Made by a program: the position numbers and the translations under genes. A model generated the notes under the pieces. The model did not search any database and was not told where the DNA came from. It worked only from the letters and a program-made list of their open reading frames with translations. From assembly GCF_009931615.1 (NCBI RefSeq), contig NZ_CP046620.1, forward strand, positions 2,712,501-2,776,500: a stretch of DNA of 64,000 nucleotides, written 5' to 3'. Positions 1-8,847 of the stretch are shown here, in pieces. The stretch is from Algicella marina. GTDB lineage: Bacteria; Pseudomonadota; Alphaproteobacteria; Rhodobacterales; Rhodobacteraceae. Every line of letters starts with the position of its first letter. The stretch's first letter is position 1.

Positions 1-581
1 CCGCGCGATGCCAGCAGTATGGCAATTCCGACCCCGTAAACCATCGGCTCGAGCGGCCAGGCCTTCACCAGCCAGATATAGTGCAGGGCGGCCAGAACCG
101 CCGCCGGATAGACGAGTCGGTGCAGTTTCGCCCAGGCCGCGCCGCCGAGCCTGCGCACCGACCACCCGTTAGATGTCACCGCCAGCGGCACCAGCAGCAA
201 GAACGCCGATGTGCCCGCAATGATGTAGGGCCGCTTGGTCAGATCCTTGGCCAGCGCTCCCCAGTCCAGTTGCAGGTCAAGAAAGAGATAGACGGCGAAA
301 TGCAGCGCCACATAGGCGAAGCACGCCAGTCCCAGCATCCGGCGAAAGCGCATCAGGTTGATCCGGGTGATCCGCAACAGCGGCGTGACGCAAAGCGATG
401 CCACCAGGAACTGCAAACCGAGCTTGCCCAGTCCGTGCTCCAATGTCTTGACGGGATCCGGCCCCAGACCGTTCGTCGCCGCCAGCCAGACATACCAGCC
501 GAATGGCACTGCGGCGAGGATGTAGAAAGGCCAGACAGGCGGCTTGCGCAGCCAGCCATTCAACGAGCGCACCGCTTCCAT
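1..581 (-). CDS. msrQ: MsrQ, heme-binding membrane subunit of the MsrPQ methionine sulfoxide reductase (3' end outside window)
   Basis: This is the inner-membrane b-type cytochrome that passes electrons from the quinone pool to MsrP for repair of oxidised methionine in periplasmic proteins. The translation shows several hydrophobic helices and the conserved histidines, in LEHGLGK (about residue 45), ALHFAVY (about 85) and KLHRLVY followed by LHY. The ATG at 581 overlaps the msrP stop by one base (TGATG), so the two are translationally coupled. The gene runs off the left edge of the window after about 193 residues, so only the very C-terminus should be missing. Assignment rests on the motifs and on the adjacent msrP. 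Confidence 0.87.
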   Translation of the reverse strand, partial: MEAVRSLNGWLRKPPVWPFYILAAVPFGWYVWLAATNGLGPDPVKTLEHGLGKLGLQFLVASLCVTPLLRITRINLMRFRRMLGLACFAYVALHFAVYLFLDLQLDWGALAKDLTKRPYIIAGTSAFLLLVPLAVTSNGWSVRRLGGAAWAKLHRLVYPAAVLAALHYIWLVKAWPLEPMVYGVGIAILLASR

Positions 582-1513
582 CAGAAGTTCTTGTGCAGGT
601 CCATGCCGGCATAGAGGCTGCCGACCTCATCGGCGTATCCGTTGAACAACAGGGTATCCTGCTTGCCCGCGAACAGCCCGCTGCCGACCACGCGTTCCTT
701 CGCCTGGCTCCAGCGCGGGTGGTCCACTTCCGGGTTCACGTTGGAATAGAAGCCGTACTCGCTTGCCGCCGTCATGTTCCATGTCGTCGGCGGCTGGCGA
801 TCCGTCAGCGTGATCCGAACGATCGATTTGATCGACTTGAAGCCGTATTTCCACGGCACCACCAGCCGAAGTGGTGCGCCGTTCTGGTTCGGCAGTTCCT
901 CGCCATACAGGCCGTTGGCGAGAATCGTCAGCGGGTTCATGGCCTCGTCGAGGCGCAGGCCCTCGCGATAGGGCCACTCAAGCGACTGGAAGCCGCGCTG
1001 CCCGCGCATCTCTTCCGGCCGTACCAGGGTTTCGAATGCCACGTATTTCGCGCTACTCTGAGGCTCCGCCCGCGCTATCACGTCAGCCAGCGGAATGCCG
1101 ATCCACGGCACCACCATCGCCCAGGCCTCGACACAACGGAACCGGTAGACCCGCTCCTCCAGCACCGACGGCTTCAACAGGTCTTCCAGAGCATAGTCAC
1201 CCGGTCGCCCGACCATGCCGTCTATCTTCACGCTCCACGGGTCGGTCGTCAGCTCCCCGGCATAGCGCTTGGGGTCTTCCTTGCGCAGGCCGAATTCGTA
1301 GAAATTGTTGTAACTGGTAATTTCCTCAAAGGCCGTCAATGGCGCCGGTGGCTCTCCCTCGGCTTTCACGTAATCCAGCGCCACCGCCTGGCGCGGCACC
1401 GCCGCCCCGGCAATCGCGCCAGCGGTGCCCGCCAACAGGGCGCGGCGGTTCAGGAAAGCGGCTTTCGGCGTGATCTCGGAAGATCGGATTTTCGGCGCGG
1501 TGTTGATCAGCAA
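581..1513 (-). CDS. msrP: MsrP, periplasmic molybdopterin-dependent protein-methionine-sulfoxide reductase
   Basis: MsrP reduces methionine sulfoxide in periplasmic proteins using molybdenum cofactor and electrons from MsrQ. The 310-residue protein has the family's usual length. A twin-arginine signal is visible (NRRALLAG, about residues 23-30), followed by a hydrophobic stretch and an Ala-rich cleavage region. The molybdenum-ligand cysteine lies in YRFRCVEAW (about residue 126), and the central [18 protein letters not shown] block is typical of the family. The start appears to be TTG at 1513 with GAGGGA about nine bases upstream; the nearby ATG at 1521 is out of frame and hits a stop at once. 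Formerly called YedY. Confidence 0.94.
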   Translation of the reverse strand: MLINTAPKIRSSEITPKAAFLNRRALLAGTAGAIAGAAVPRQAVALDYVKAEGEPPAPLTAFEEITSYNNFYEFGLRKEDPKRYAGELTTDPWSVKIDGMVGRPGDYALEDLLKPSVLEERVYRFRCVEAWAMVVPWIGIPLADVIARAEPQSSAKYVAFETLVRPEEMRGQRGFQSLEWPYREGLRLDEAMNPLTILANGLYGEELPNQNGAPLRLVVPWKYGFKSIKSIVRITLTDRQPPTTWNMTAASEYGFYSNVNPEVDHPRWSQAKERVVGSGLFAGKQDTLLFNGYADEVGSLYAGMDLHKNF

Positions 1514-1828
1514 CAGGTCATTCCCTCGTCATTTACACTTATGGGCGCACATCCGCGCCATTGCCGTTCTTTTCGCACGGAATCCCGTAACGGCGGATTC
1601 ACGTTTCCTCGTGAAATGTGACAGCACCCGGGCTACGGCCGGCAGCGCAGGGCACCTGCCGGTAAACAAATGGTGAGTGGAAATCCCGCAAGTGCCGGGC
1701 TTAGCGCTGCACGGCACGTTTCAAGGCCGCGCGCGGGATTTTTGCCATGATCCGCTTTCAAGGGAGCGCCGTATCTCCAGCCAGACAAGGATGTGCTCCG
1801 TGTCTGAAACCTTCAAAGGAGGAACACA
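1514..1828. other. divergent intergenic region between msrP and the fasciclin gene
   Basis: No convincing coding sequence. It must carry the msrPQ promoter on the minus strand, which I cannot place, and it contains a possible RpoE-type promoter for the fasciclin gene on the plus strand, listed separately. Confidence 0.6.
1748..1777 (+). promoter_or_regulatory. possible RpoE (ECF sigma) promoter for the fasciclin gene
   Basis: TGATCC at 1748-1753 matches the -35 element known for the Rhodobacter RpoE/ChrR singlet-oxygen regulon. It is followed after 18 bp by TATCTC (1772-1777), a weaker -10. This would give a leader of about 45 bases. From memory, a fasciclin-domain gene is a member of that regulon in Rhodobacter sphaeroides, which adds weight; the -10 match is imperfect. 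Confidence 0.42.
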
Positions 1829-2308
1829 ATGCTTCGCCGTACTTTCATAGCAACAACCGTCGCCCTGGGCCTGTCCACACCCGCTTTCGCAGACGGGCAC
1901 TCGATGGATATCGTCGACACGGCCGTCAATGCCGGCACCTTCTCCACCCTGGTGGCAGCCGTTGAAGCGGCCGGACTGGTGGAAACACTCAAGGGCGAAG
2001 GCCCGTTCACTGTCTTCGCGCCCACAGATGAAGCCTTCGCCGCCCTGCCCGAAGGCACGGTCGAAGGTCTGCTGCAGCCCGAGAACAAGGATCAGCTTGC
2101 CGCGATCCTCACTTACCACGTCATCCCCGGCAAGGTGATGTCCACAGACATCTCCGGCCCGATGTCCGTGGCCACGGTGCAGGGCTCCGAGGTGGACATC
2201 ACCACCGAGGGTGGCGTGATGGTCGACGGGGCGACCGTGACCACCGCCGATATCGAGGCATCGAACGGCGTCATTCACGTGATCGACAGCGTGATCATGC
2301 CGCAGTAA
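1829..2308 (+). CDS. secreted fasciclin (FAS1/beta-Ig-H3) domain protein
   Basis: A 159-residue protein with a signal peptide (MLRRTF... ending STPAFA-DG, about 22 residues) and one complete FAS1 domain. The H1 motif [11 protein letters not shown] lies near residue 57, YHVIPGK near 97 and the terminal [13 protein letters not shown] near 145. FAS1 domains mediate adhesion or surface interactions in many organisms; the bacterial role is not well defined. The ribosome site AAAGGAGG lies about eight bases before the ATG. It stands alone, convergent with the downstream RTX gene. A possible RpoE promoter upstream suggests induction by singlet oxygen or photo-oxidative stress. Confidence 0.93.
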   Translation: MLRRTFIATTVALGLSTPAFADGHSMDIVDTAVNAGTFSTLVAAVEAAGLVETLKGEGPFTVFAPTDEAFAALPEGTVEGLLQPENKDQLAAILTYHVIPGKVMSTDISGPMSVATVQGSEVDITTEGGVMVDGATVTTADIEASNGVIHVIDSVIMPQ

Positions 2309-2322
2309 CCGCTGCCGGTGCG

Positions 2323-2343
2323 CCCGGGGCTACAGGCCCCGGG
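2323..2343. terminator. GC-rich hairpin between convergent genes
   Basis: Inverted repeat CCCGGGGC / GCCCCGGG (2323-2330 and 2336-2343) with a five-base loop, just after the fasciclin stop and before the end of the convergent RTX gene. There is no T-tract, so it may be a weak terminator or an mRNA 3'-end stabiliser. Confidence 0.5.
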
Positions 2344-2349
2344 TGTTAC

Positions 2350-3825
2350 TCACAGGATGAAATCGCTCGCGTCCAGCGCGCCAGCCGCACCGTTGACGAT
2401 GATCGTGCCGCTGCCGCCCAACGCATCCAGATCGATGATCGCATTCCCCCAGCGCGAGGTCATGGCCGCATTGATGTCGCTGAAGAACACGCTGAAGGCC
2501 GTCATGTCGATCTTGTCCGTGCCGTTCTGGAAATCCCAGATCCGGTCTTCCCCCGCATTGCGATAGAACTGGAACACATCCGCACCGGAGCCTCCGGACA
2601 GCAGGTCGTCGCCCTGTCCGCCGTTCAGCGTATCGTCCCCTCCGAAACCCTTAAGGTCGTCATCGCCCAGACCGCCAAACATCAGGTCATGACCGCCGCC
2701 GCCGGACACCAGGTCGTCCCCCGCGTCGCCGCGCAACTCGTCATGGCCGGCACTGCCGCGCAACTCGTCATCGCCTCCGCCACCGCGCAACATGTCGTCC
2801 CCTGTTCCGCCGTCGAGATCATTGTCCTCGTCCCCGCCGCGCAGAATGTCATCACCGGCGCCGCCGTCGACCACGCCGATCACGCGCCCGTTGGTGCCGA
2901 AATAAACATCGTCGCCGCCATTCAACGTAACATCCCCGATCAGCGTACCCGTATTGACAAGGATCTCGACCGACCCGCCGCCTGAAAGCGCGTCACCGTC
3001 CGGGGCAGCCACCGAGACAAGGCCGCTGTTGACGACACGGAACACATCCACCGAATCGACCGACACAATGTCGATCCCGGTCGAATCCGCATGAATTTCG
3101 CCCGAATTCGTCAGCCTGCCATTCTGCTCTATGCTGTCGGTTGGAGCCGACATCCGCACGCCGATAGACGCGAGGATGTTGCCCGCGTTCAGGATGTTAC
3201 CCGAGCCCGAGCCGGCGTCGATACCGATGGATCCAACGGAGATGTTTCCGGCATTGTGGATGATGTAGTCCCCGCCCGACACATCAAGGCCGTTCGACTC
3301 GGCAATCACTCCACCGAAGTTTCGGATCTCGCCGTTCGATCCGGAGAGCCCGATTCCCGTCGAGGCGGAGGAGACGGTCCCGTGATTGCGGACGGAATTG
3401 CCGGTGCCGGAGTAGAACACGCCGAAGCCGAAGCCGGTTATTGATCCGTAGTTGATAAGCGAGGAAAAACTGGCCCGCACGTCGACCCCTTCGCCAGAGA
3501 GCCCCACGATCGAACCATTGTTGACGAAGTCGTGGCCGCTATCACTCACAGTGTTGCCAAAGAACTGGATCCCGTCGCCGCCCGCTTGGACGGAGGCGCC
3601 GAACCCGATGGAGATATCGTTGTTATTGGCTCCCGTCGAGGCAACGATGCCGTCGTCTCCGGCGAACACATCGCCCTCAATGAAATACTCGAGGTTGTCG
3701 AAGTCCACGAAATCGAAAGCATCCGTATCCGCGGCGACATAGAAACCTTCCCGCGTGATGTAGGTGTCCCCGCTTGCGGAAACGTTGATCCCGATTGTCG
3801 TGTTCGTTGTCAGAATTACAGCCAT
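2350..3825 (-). CDS. secreted beta-solenoid/RTX calcium-binding protein (paralogue of the protein at 58.7 kb)
   Basis: I take the ATG at 3825 as start, because TGAGGAGTG sits just upstream; this gives 491 residues. There is no Sec signal. Residues about 60-330 form irregular repeats with recurrent N-x-G-x-I/V turns (NYGSITG, NAGNISV, NSGEIHA), as expected for a parallel beta-solenoid. Residues about 335-430 hold roughly a dozen GGxGxDxLx nonapeptides, which bind calcium and mark type I secretion substrates. The C-terminus (DFQNGTDKIDMTAF then GTIIVNGAAG...ASDFIL) resembles the serralysin-type export region. No protease motif is seen. Function is unknown; an extracellular adhesin or matrix protein is plausible. 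No type I secretion genes lie nearby. Confidence 0.88.
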   Translation of the reverse strand: MAVILTTNTTIGINVSASGDTYITREGFYVAADTDAFDFVDFDNLEYFIEGDVFAGDDGIVASTGANNNDISIGFGASVQAGGDGIQFFGNTVSDSGHDFVNNGSIVGLSGEGVDVRASFSSLINYGSITGFGFGVFYSGTGNSVRNHGTVSSASTGIGLSGSNGEIRNFGGVIAESNGLDVSGGDYIIHNAGNISVGSIGIDAGSGSGNILNAGNILASIGVRMSAPTDSIEQNGRLTNSGEIHADSTGIDIVSVDSVDVFRVVNSGLVSVAAPDGDALSGGGSVEILVNTGTLIGDVTLNGGDDVYFGTNGRVIGVVDGGAGDDILRGGDEDNDLDGGTGDDMLRGGGGDDELRGSAGHDELRGDAGDDLVSGGGGHDLMFGGLGDDDLKGFGGDDTLNGGQGDDLLSGGSGADVFQFYRNAGEDRIWDFQNGTDKIDMTAFSVFFSDINAAMTSRWGNAIIDLDALGGSGTIIVNGAAGALDASDFIL

Positions 3826-3975
3826 GATTACACTCCTCAAGATCGACGCGCCTGGTCCTGGCGGCGCCGGTTTTCCGAGAGGCTGTATATCAAAAATCGG
3901 CTTAGAAAGGTAATTTAACCGGTTCTTGCGTGATCTTCGGCACACTCCGTGGCCCACCGGCAGGACACCGAGTGC

Positions 3976-4009
3976 AAACGGGCGCGGCGATGATGCGCCG
4001 CGCCCGTTT
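3976..4009 (-). terminator. hairpin downstream of clpB
   Basis: A perfect 14-bp inverted repeat (3976-3989 with 3996-4009, loop of six) lies three bases past the clpB stop. On the clpB strand it ends in only a short TTT, so it is an intrinsic terminator with a weak U-tract. Confidence 0.68.
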
Positions 4010-4012
4010 CGC

Positions 4013-6622
4013 TCAGTGCACCACGGCTGCCCGCGGGCCCTCGTCAGCCAGATGATCGCCAACGATCAGCCCGTCCGGGCCTGCCGTTACCGGGATCTGG
4101 CTGCCGTCCACAACCTCCCCGGACAGCAGCATTTCCGCCAGCGGGTTCTGCAGGCTCCGCTGGATCACGCGTTTCAGCGGACGCGCCCCGTAAACCGGAT
4201 CATAGCCCTGGTTGGCCAGCCATGTCCTCGCGTCCTCGTCCAGCGTCAGCCGGATGTTGCGCGCCTCCAGCCGCTGATCGAGAATCCCCAGCTGGATATC
4301 GACGATCCCGTCCATGTTGGCGCGGGACAACCTGTCGAACAGCACGATTTCGTCCAGCCGGTTCAGAAACTCGGGGCGGAAATGCGCCCTCACCGCTTCC
4401 ATCACCTGCTCCTTCGCTTCTGCACTATCCGTGCCTTCCGGCAGGATAGACAGTGCCTGGCTGCCGAGGTTCGACGTCAGGATGATCAGCGTGTTCTTGA
4501 AATCGACCACACGCCCCTGCCCGTCCGTCAGGCGGCCATCATCCAGCACCTGCAACAGCACATTGAACACATCTCCATGTGCCTTCTCGACCTCGTCGAA
4601 CAGGATCACCTGGTAGGGCTTGCGCCGCACCGCTTCCGTCAGCACTCCGCCTTCATCGTAGCCCACGTAACCCGGAGGTGCGCCGATCAACCGGGCCACG
4701 GAATGCTTCTCCATGAACTCGGACATGTCCACGCGGGTCATTGCGCTGTCGTCGTCGAACAGGAACTCGGCCAGTGCCTTGGTCAGCTCGGTCTTGCCCA
4801 CACCGGTCGGCCCAAGAAACAGGAAACTGCCCATTGGTCGGTTCGGGTCCGCAAGCCCGGCGCGCGAGCGGCGCACCGCATTGGAAACCGCGGCCACGGC
4901 CTTCGCCTGCCCGATCACCCGCTGGCCCAGATCCTCTTCCATCCGCAACAATTTCTCGCGCTCGCCTTCCAGCATCCGGTCCACCGGAATGCCGGTCCAG
5001 CGCTCCACGACGCTCGCCACGTGCTCGGGCAGCACCGCTTCCTCGACCATTACGTCGCTTTCCTCGGCGCGCTCGGCCTCGGCCAACCGCTTCTCCAGAT
5101 CGGGAATGACACCGAACTGCAACTCACCCGCCTTGGCGAGGTTGCCAGCCCGCTTGGCCTGATCCAATTCCGCGCGCGCGTGGTCCAGCTGTTCCTTGAT
5201 ATCCCGCGCCCCGGCCAGCTTGTCGCGCTCGGCCTGCCACTGCGCCGTCATCTCGGAGGAACGCTCCTGCAACTCCACAAGCTCCGCCTCCAGCTTCTGC
5301 AACCGGTCCCGAGAAGCGTCATCCTTCTCGACCTTCAACGCCTCCGCCTCGATCTGCTTCTGCAGGATCTCGCGGTCCAGAGCGTCCAGTTCTTCCGGTT
5401 TGCTGTCCACTTCCATCCGCAAGCGGCTGGCTGCCTCGTCCATCAGGTCGATGGCCTTGTCCGGCAGAAACCGGTCCGTGATGTAGCGATGGCTCAGCGT
5501 CGCCGCCGCCACCAGTGCCCGGTCGGAAATGCGGATGCCGTGATGCACCTCGTACTTTTCCTTGATCCCGCGCAGAATGGAGATGGTGTCGGACACGTTC
5601 GGCTCAGTCACCATCACCGGCTGGAACCGGCGGGCAAGGGCTGCGTCCTTCTCGACGTGCTTGCGGTACTCGTCCAGCGTCGTCGCACCCACGCAGTGCA
5701 ACTCACCACGCGCCAGCGCGGGCTTCAAAAGGTTGGAGGCATCCATCGCCCCTTCGGACTTGCCCGCCCCCACCAGCGTGTGCATCTCGTCGATGAACAG
5801 GATGATCTCGCCCGCCGCGGCCGTCACCTCGTTCAGCACGGATTTCAGCCGCTCCTCGAACTCGCCGCGATACTTGGCCCCCGCGATTAGCGCGCCCATG
5901 TCCAGCGCCATCAGCTTCTTGTTCTCAAGGCTCTCAGGCACATCGCGGTTCACGATCCGCAGCGCCAGCCCTTCGGCGATGGCGGTCTTGCCGACGCCGG
6001 GTTCGCCGATCAGCACGGGGTTGTTCTTGGTCCGGCGGCTCAGCACCTGCATCGTGCGGCGGATTTCCTCGTCGCGGCCGATGATCGGGTCGATCTTGCC
6101 CTCGCGTGCGGCTTCCGTCAGATCGCGGGCATATTTCTTCAGCGCCTCGAACGTATCTTCCGCCGATGCACTGTCCGCCGTCCGCCCCTTGCGCACGGCA
6201 TTGATCGCCTCGTTCAGCGACTTGGCGCTCACGCCTGCGGTCTTAAGGATCTTGGCAGCATCGCTCGGCTGCACCGCCAGTGCCGTCAGCATCCGTTCGA
6301 CAGTCACGAAACTGTCTCCGGCCTTCTTCGCCAGATCCTCGGCTTCGGTCAGCACCTTGCCGGTCAGCGTGTCTATATAGATCTGGTCTCCGCCACCCGT
6401 CACCTTCGGCAATCCGGCCACGGCAGCATCGACGTCCTGGCGCACGGCAGCCGCATCGCCCCCCGCGGCAGCGATTAGGTTGGCGGCGAGCCCTTGCTCA
6501 TCGTCCATCATCGCTTTCAGCAGATGCGTCGGCAGGATGCGCTGGTGGTCCTCTCGCATCGCGATCGTCTGGGCCGCCTGGATGAACCCACGCGCCCGTT
6601 CGCTGAACTTCTCCAAGTTCAT
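4013..6622 (-). CDS. clpB: ClpB, ATP-dependent disaggregase chaperone
   Basis: ClpB is a hexameric AAA+ chaperone that works with DnaK to dissolve and refold protein aggregates after heat stress. The protein of 869 residues has the usual length. Order: Clp N-domain (residues 1-150), first ATPase with Walker [10 protein letters not shown] (about 205) and Walker [11 protein letters not shown], the coiled-coil middle domain (about 410-530), and second ATPase with Walker [11 protein letters not shown] (about 605). The ATG at 6622 ([10 protein letters not shown]) is chosen over an upstream in-frame Met because it matches the family N-terminus and follows GGAGA. An RpoH-type promoter lies 69-97 bases upstream, so heat-shock induction is expected. 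Confidence 0.97.
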   Translation of the reverse strand: MNLEKFSERARGFIQAAQTIAMREDHQRILPTHLLKAMMDDEQGLAANLIAAAGGDAAAVRQDVDAAVAGLPKVTGGGDQIYIDTLTGKVLTEAEDLAKKAGDSFVTVERMLTALAVQPSDAAKILKTAGVSAKSLNEAINAVRKGRTADSASAEDTFEALKKYARDLTEAAREGKIDPIIGRDEEIRRTMQVLSRRTKNNPVLIGEPGVGKTAIAEGLALRIVNRDVPESLENKKLMALDMGALIAGAKYRGEFEERLKSVLNEVTAAAGEIILFIDEMHTLVGAGKSEGAMDASNLLKPALARGELHCVGATTLDEYRKHVEKDAALARRFQPVMVTEPNVSDTISILRGIKEKYEVHHGIRISDRALVAAATLSHRYITDRFLPDKAIDLMDEAASRLRMEVDSKPEELDALDREILQKQIEAEALKVEKDDASRDRLQKLEAELVELQERSSEMTAQWQAERDKLAGARDIKEQLDHARAELDQAKRAGNLAKAGELQFGVIPDLEKRLAEAERAEESDVMVEEAVLPEHVASVVERWTGIPVDRMLEGEREKLLRMEEDLGQRVIGQAKAVAAVSNAVRRSRAGLADPNRPMGSFLFLGPTGVGKTELTKALAEFLFDDDSAMTRVDMSEFMEKHSVARLIGAPPGYVGYDEGGVLTEAVRRKPYQVILFDEVEKAHGDVFNVLLQVLDDGRLTDGQGRVVDFKNTLIILTSNLGSQALSILPEGTDSAEAKEQVMEAVRAHFRPEFLNRLDEIVLFDRLSRANMDGIVDIQLGILDQRLEARNIRLTLDEDARTWLANQGYDPVYGARPLKRVIQRSLQNPLAEMLLSGEVVDGSQIPVTAGPDGLIVGDHLADEGPRAAVVH

Positions 6623-6690
6623 GGTCAGTCTCCTTCTCAAAGCGCCTGCCGGGCCGCCCGATCAGGCGCGGGCCGCAAGCCTCGATTGGG

Positions 6691-6719
6691 ATATGGGGTG
6701 TCGAAATCAGGGTTGCAAG
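6691..6719 (-). promoter_or_regulatory. RpoH (sigma-32) promoter of clpB
   Basis: On the minus strand CTTGCAA (6719-6713) is followed after 15 bp by CCCATAT (6697-6691), close to the sigma-32 consensus CTTGAAA / CCCATnT. The expected leader is about 60 bases. The same element with identical spacing precedes the Hsp20 gene at 31150-31178. Confidence 0.75.
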
Positions 6720-6751
6720 AATGCAACAGGCGCCTTCTGCAGCAAAATTCC

Positions 6752-6794
6752 CGACCAATCCGGTCGCAATACCGAAACCATACCAAACCCATAC
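6752..6794. repeat. phased CATAC repeat element, copy A (upstream of clpB)
   Basis: A dyad CGACC-N5-GGTCG (6752-6766) is followed by AATAC at 6768, CATAC at 6779 and CATAC at 6790, spaced exactly 11 bp. A related element with the same dyad-to-first-repeat offset (16 bp) lies at 50664-50717. Copy A begins 33 bp upstream of the clpB -35. Direct repeats with an 11-bp period are typical operators of OmpR/PhoB-type response regulators; that reading is inference. Confidence 0.6.
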
Positions 6795-6824
6795 CGAACC
6801 CAGCTTTCTCTCCGGGGGGGCACC

Positions 6825-7649
6825 TCACTCCGGGGCTGCGTAGGAAACGAAGGCGAATGCCCGCCCGTCGGGCGCCCAGCAGGGCACGTTGATCGTACCC
6901 TGCCCGCCGTTGAAGCGGCACAGATCCCGCGCCTCACCGCCTTCCGCCGGCATCAGCCGCAAGACCACATCCCGGTCCCGCGGATGCCCAGTCGTGCCGG
7001 GCGGATAAGCCAGGTAAAGCACGTGTTTACCGGTTGGATCCGGGTGCGGAAACCAGTTCACGAACGCGTCGTCCGTCATCTGCTGCAATCCGCTGCCATC
7101 CACCCGCATCCGCCACAACTGCGCCGATCCGGTCTTGTCCGAATTGAACCAGATCCACGCGCCATCCGGCGTGTAGTCCGGGCCGTCGCAATGCCCCATG
7201 TCCCGCGTCAGCCGCTTCTCCGCCCCCCCGGCGACAGGGATAGTAAAGATGTCGAACGCCCCGTCTCTCCGCCCCACAAAGGCCAGCCGCCGCCCGTCCG
7301 GCGACCACCCGTGCCAATAGCTCGGATTGCGTGCCGTGACCTGCACCGGCTCCCCACCCTCGAAGGGCAAAGTGAAGATCGTGGAGTCGCCGTTCAGCCG
7401 GTGCGAGATTGCGATTCGGTATCCCTTTGGACACAACCCATGGTCGTTGTTGCACTCATCCGCACAACCTGTATCAATTGTCTCCAGCTTCGGATTTGCC
7501 ACGGAAAGCCGAAAAAGATGACCATCGCCGTTGACGACAAGCGTCTGTCCATCCGGGGACCAATTGGGGGCTTCAAGCAGGTCCGCACTGGCAAGTACGA
7601 TATTTCGGCGCCCGATATCTATCTCGAATGTCTCGATAAAACTTCGCAT
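6825..7649 (-). CDS. cytoplasmic TolB-like (WD40/PD40) beta-propeller protein
   Basis: A 274-residue protein made almost wholly of TolB-type propeller blades. The repeated motif is WSPDGQ (about residue 31), WSPDGRRLAF (about 115), YTPDGAWIWF (about 160) and WAPDGRAFAF (near the end). Unlike TolB itself it has no signal peptide and no N-terminal TolB domain, so it is likely cytoplasmic and not part of the Tol-Pal system. GGAG precedes the ATG by about nine bases. It lies upstream of clpB on the same strand, but 200 bases containing the clpB promoter separate them. Annotated in many genomes only as a TolB family protein; the ligand is unknown. Confidence 0.82.
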   Translation of the reverse strand: MRSFIETFEIDIGRRNIVLASADLLEAPNWSPDGQTLVVNGDGHLFRLSVANPKLETIDTGCADECNNDHGLCPKGYRIAISHRLNGDSTIFTLPFEGGEPVQVTARNPSYWHGWSPDGRRLAFVGRRDGAFDIFTIPVAGGAEKRLTRDMGHCDGPDYTPDGAWIWFNSDKTGSAQLWRMRVDGSGLQQMTDDAFVNWFPHPDPTGKHVLYLAYPPGTTGHPRDRDVVLRLMPAEGGEARDLCRFNGGQGTINVPCWAPDGRAFAFVSYAAPE

Positions 7650-7858
7650 TCTATTTTTCTCCGGTCTTCCGAATTGCCTTCACGGGCCACGGCAGGCTCC
7701 CGGCAAAGCCGCGACGAACATAACACCGTATCTCGTTTTGAACGTCTGACGCACACAAAATTGCCGCATACGATCCGCATTTGTGATCGCGAGAATCAAA
7801 GCCCTTTGGCCCCCAGAGAACGCCAGAACATTCGTCAAAAACGAAGGAGACCTCCCCC

Positions 7859-8788
7859 GTGTATCCGTTTTTTCGCTTCAAAAGTACCGCGCTGATCGGC
7901 GCGACGCTGGCTGCGGCCATTGCCCTGCCCGCCATCGTCGAACCCGCCGTTGCCCAGTCACGCGAAGGCGCCACCAAGACAATGGGTACGCGCTACACCA
8001 TCGCTGGCCGTCAGCGCATGCTGTCCGAAGGCATGGCCAGCGCAATCTGCCTTTCCCGTCTGAACGTTGAGCAGGAAGAGAACGAATCCGACCTCTACGT
8101 GATGCGGAACGTCTTTGATTGGTATCACCTCGGTATCAACGGCGGGAACAGCGGGCTGGAGCTTCAGGCCGAACAGAGCCGGTTGGTCCGCCGCAAGTGG
8201 GAGCGTGTGGACAAAGTCTGGCAGGACCTTTCAGTCAAATATGACAGGGTTCTCGAAGGCGTCTACATTCCGGAGAGCGACTTCAACGCGATCATCGACG
8301 AGACGGCGCTCCTGTCCGACCTCAACAACTCCCTAGTCGTATCCTTCCGCTCCGAATACGAGGACGAGATCAGCGCCGATGGTGGCCTCGGCAACGCCCT
8401 GCTGATCGACCTTTATGAACGGCAGCGTATGCTGGGCAAGAAACTGTCCAAGGACATTTGCCTTATTGCTCAGAATTACAATGTGGAGGAATCCCGCGCA
8501 TCCTTGGTGGAAACCGTAGGCATCTATGAAAACTCCGTGAGAGCCTTCATCGAGGGCATGCCTGCCCTAGGTGTGCCGCCCGCACCGACCGAAGAAATCC
8601 GCGATCAGCTTGAGCTAGTTTCCCAGAACTGGGCGAGCATTCGCCCCATCGCGGAAGCTGTTGCAAATGGTGGTCAGCCCGATCTCGATGATCTTGAAAC
8701 TCTCCATGGCACGATGGAGAAGATCACCGGTGAGATGACGCAGGCGATTGAAGCCCTTGTACGTTTCAAGGAAACCGCTAAGAACTGA
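7859..8788 (+). CDS. periplasmic protein with two PilJ-type (methyl-accepting chemotaxis N-terminal) sensor domains
   Basis: A 309-residue protein starting at GTG 7859, eight bases after GAAGGAGA. A signal peptide or anchor covers residues 1-33 (ending EPAVAQ). Two copies of the four-helix PilJ/NIT-like sensor domain follow. The first carries the hallmark AGRQRMLSEG (about residue 48), the second YERQRMLGKK (about 188). In PilJ and NarX-type sensors this fold binds small ligands outside the membrane and signals through a cytoplasmic domain. Here no HAMP, kinase or MCP signalling part follows, so it may be a soluble binding protein. A terminator-like hairpin follows and pyrF lies 59 bases downstream. 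Confidence 0.83.
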   Translation: MYPFFRFKSTALIGATLAAAIALPAIVEPAVAQSREGATKTMGTRYTIAGRQRMLSEGMASAICLSRLNVEQEENESDLYVMRNVFDWYHLGINGGNSGLELQAEQSRLVRRKWERVDKVWQDLSVKYDRVLEGVYIPESDFNAIIDETALLSDLNNSLVVSFRSEYEDEISADGGLGNALLIDLYERQRMLGKKLSKDICLIAQNYNVEESRASLVETVGIYENSVRAFIEGMPALGVPPAPTEEIRDQLELVSQNWASIRPIAEAVANGGQPDLDDLETLHGTMEKITGEMTQAIEALVRFKETAKN

Positions 8789-8798
8789 CGCCAAGTTT

Positions 8799-8822
8799 CG
8801 GGGCGCATCACGGTGCGCCCCG
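8799..8822 (+). terminator. hairpin after the PilJ-domain gene
   Basis: Inverted repeat CGGGGCGCA / TGCGCCCCG (8799-8807 and 8814-8822) ten bases after the stop. No T-tract follows, so it could be a partial terminator ahead of pyrF. Confidence 0.5.
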
Positions 8823-8847
8823 CCACCGGCAAACGTGCGAGGCGAAC

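Noticed and set aside
2590-2880. Short periodic DNA repeats resembling a CRISPR or minisatellite
   Set aside because: They encode the GGxGxDxLx calcium-binding repeats of the RTX protein; spacing is that of nonapeptides and there are no identical direct repeats with unique spacers.
3926-5890. A 654-codon open frame on the plus strand opposite clpB
   Set aside because: It is the antisense shadow of a highly conserved gene in GC-rich DNA; it has no ribosome site, no recognisable domain and an Arg/His/Gln-rich low-complexity composition.
6825-7649. TolB of the Tol-Pal system
   Set aside because: There is no signal peptide or N-terminal TolB domain, and no tolQRA or pal gene nearby; only the propeller is shared.
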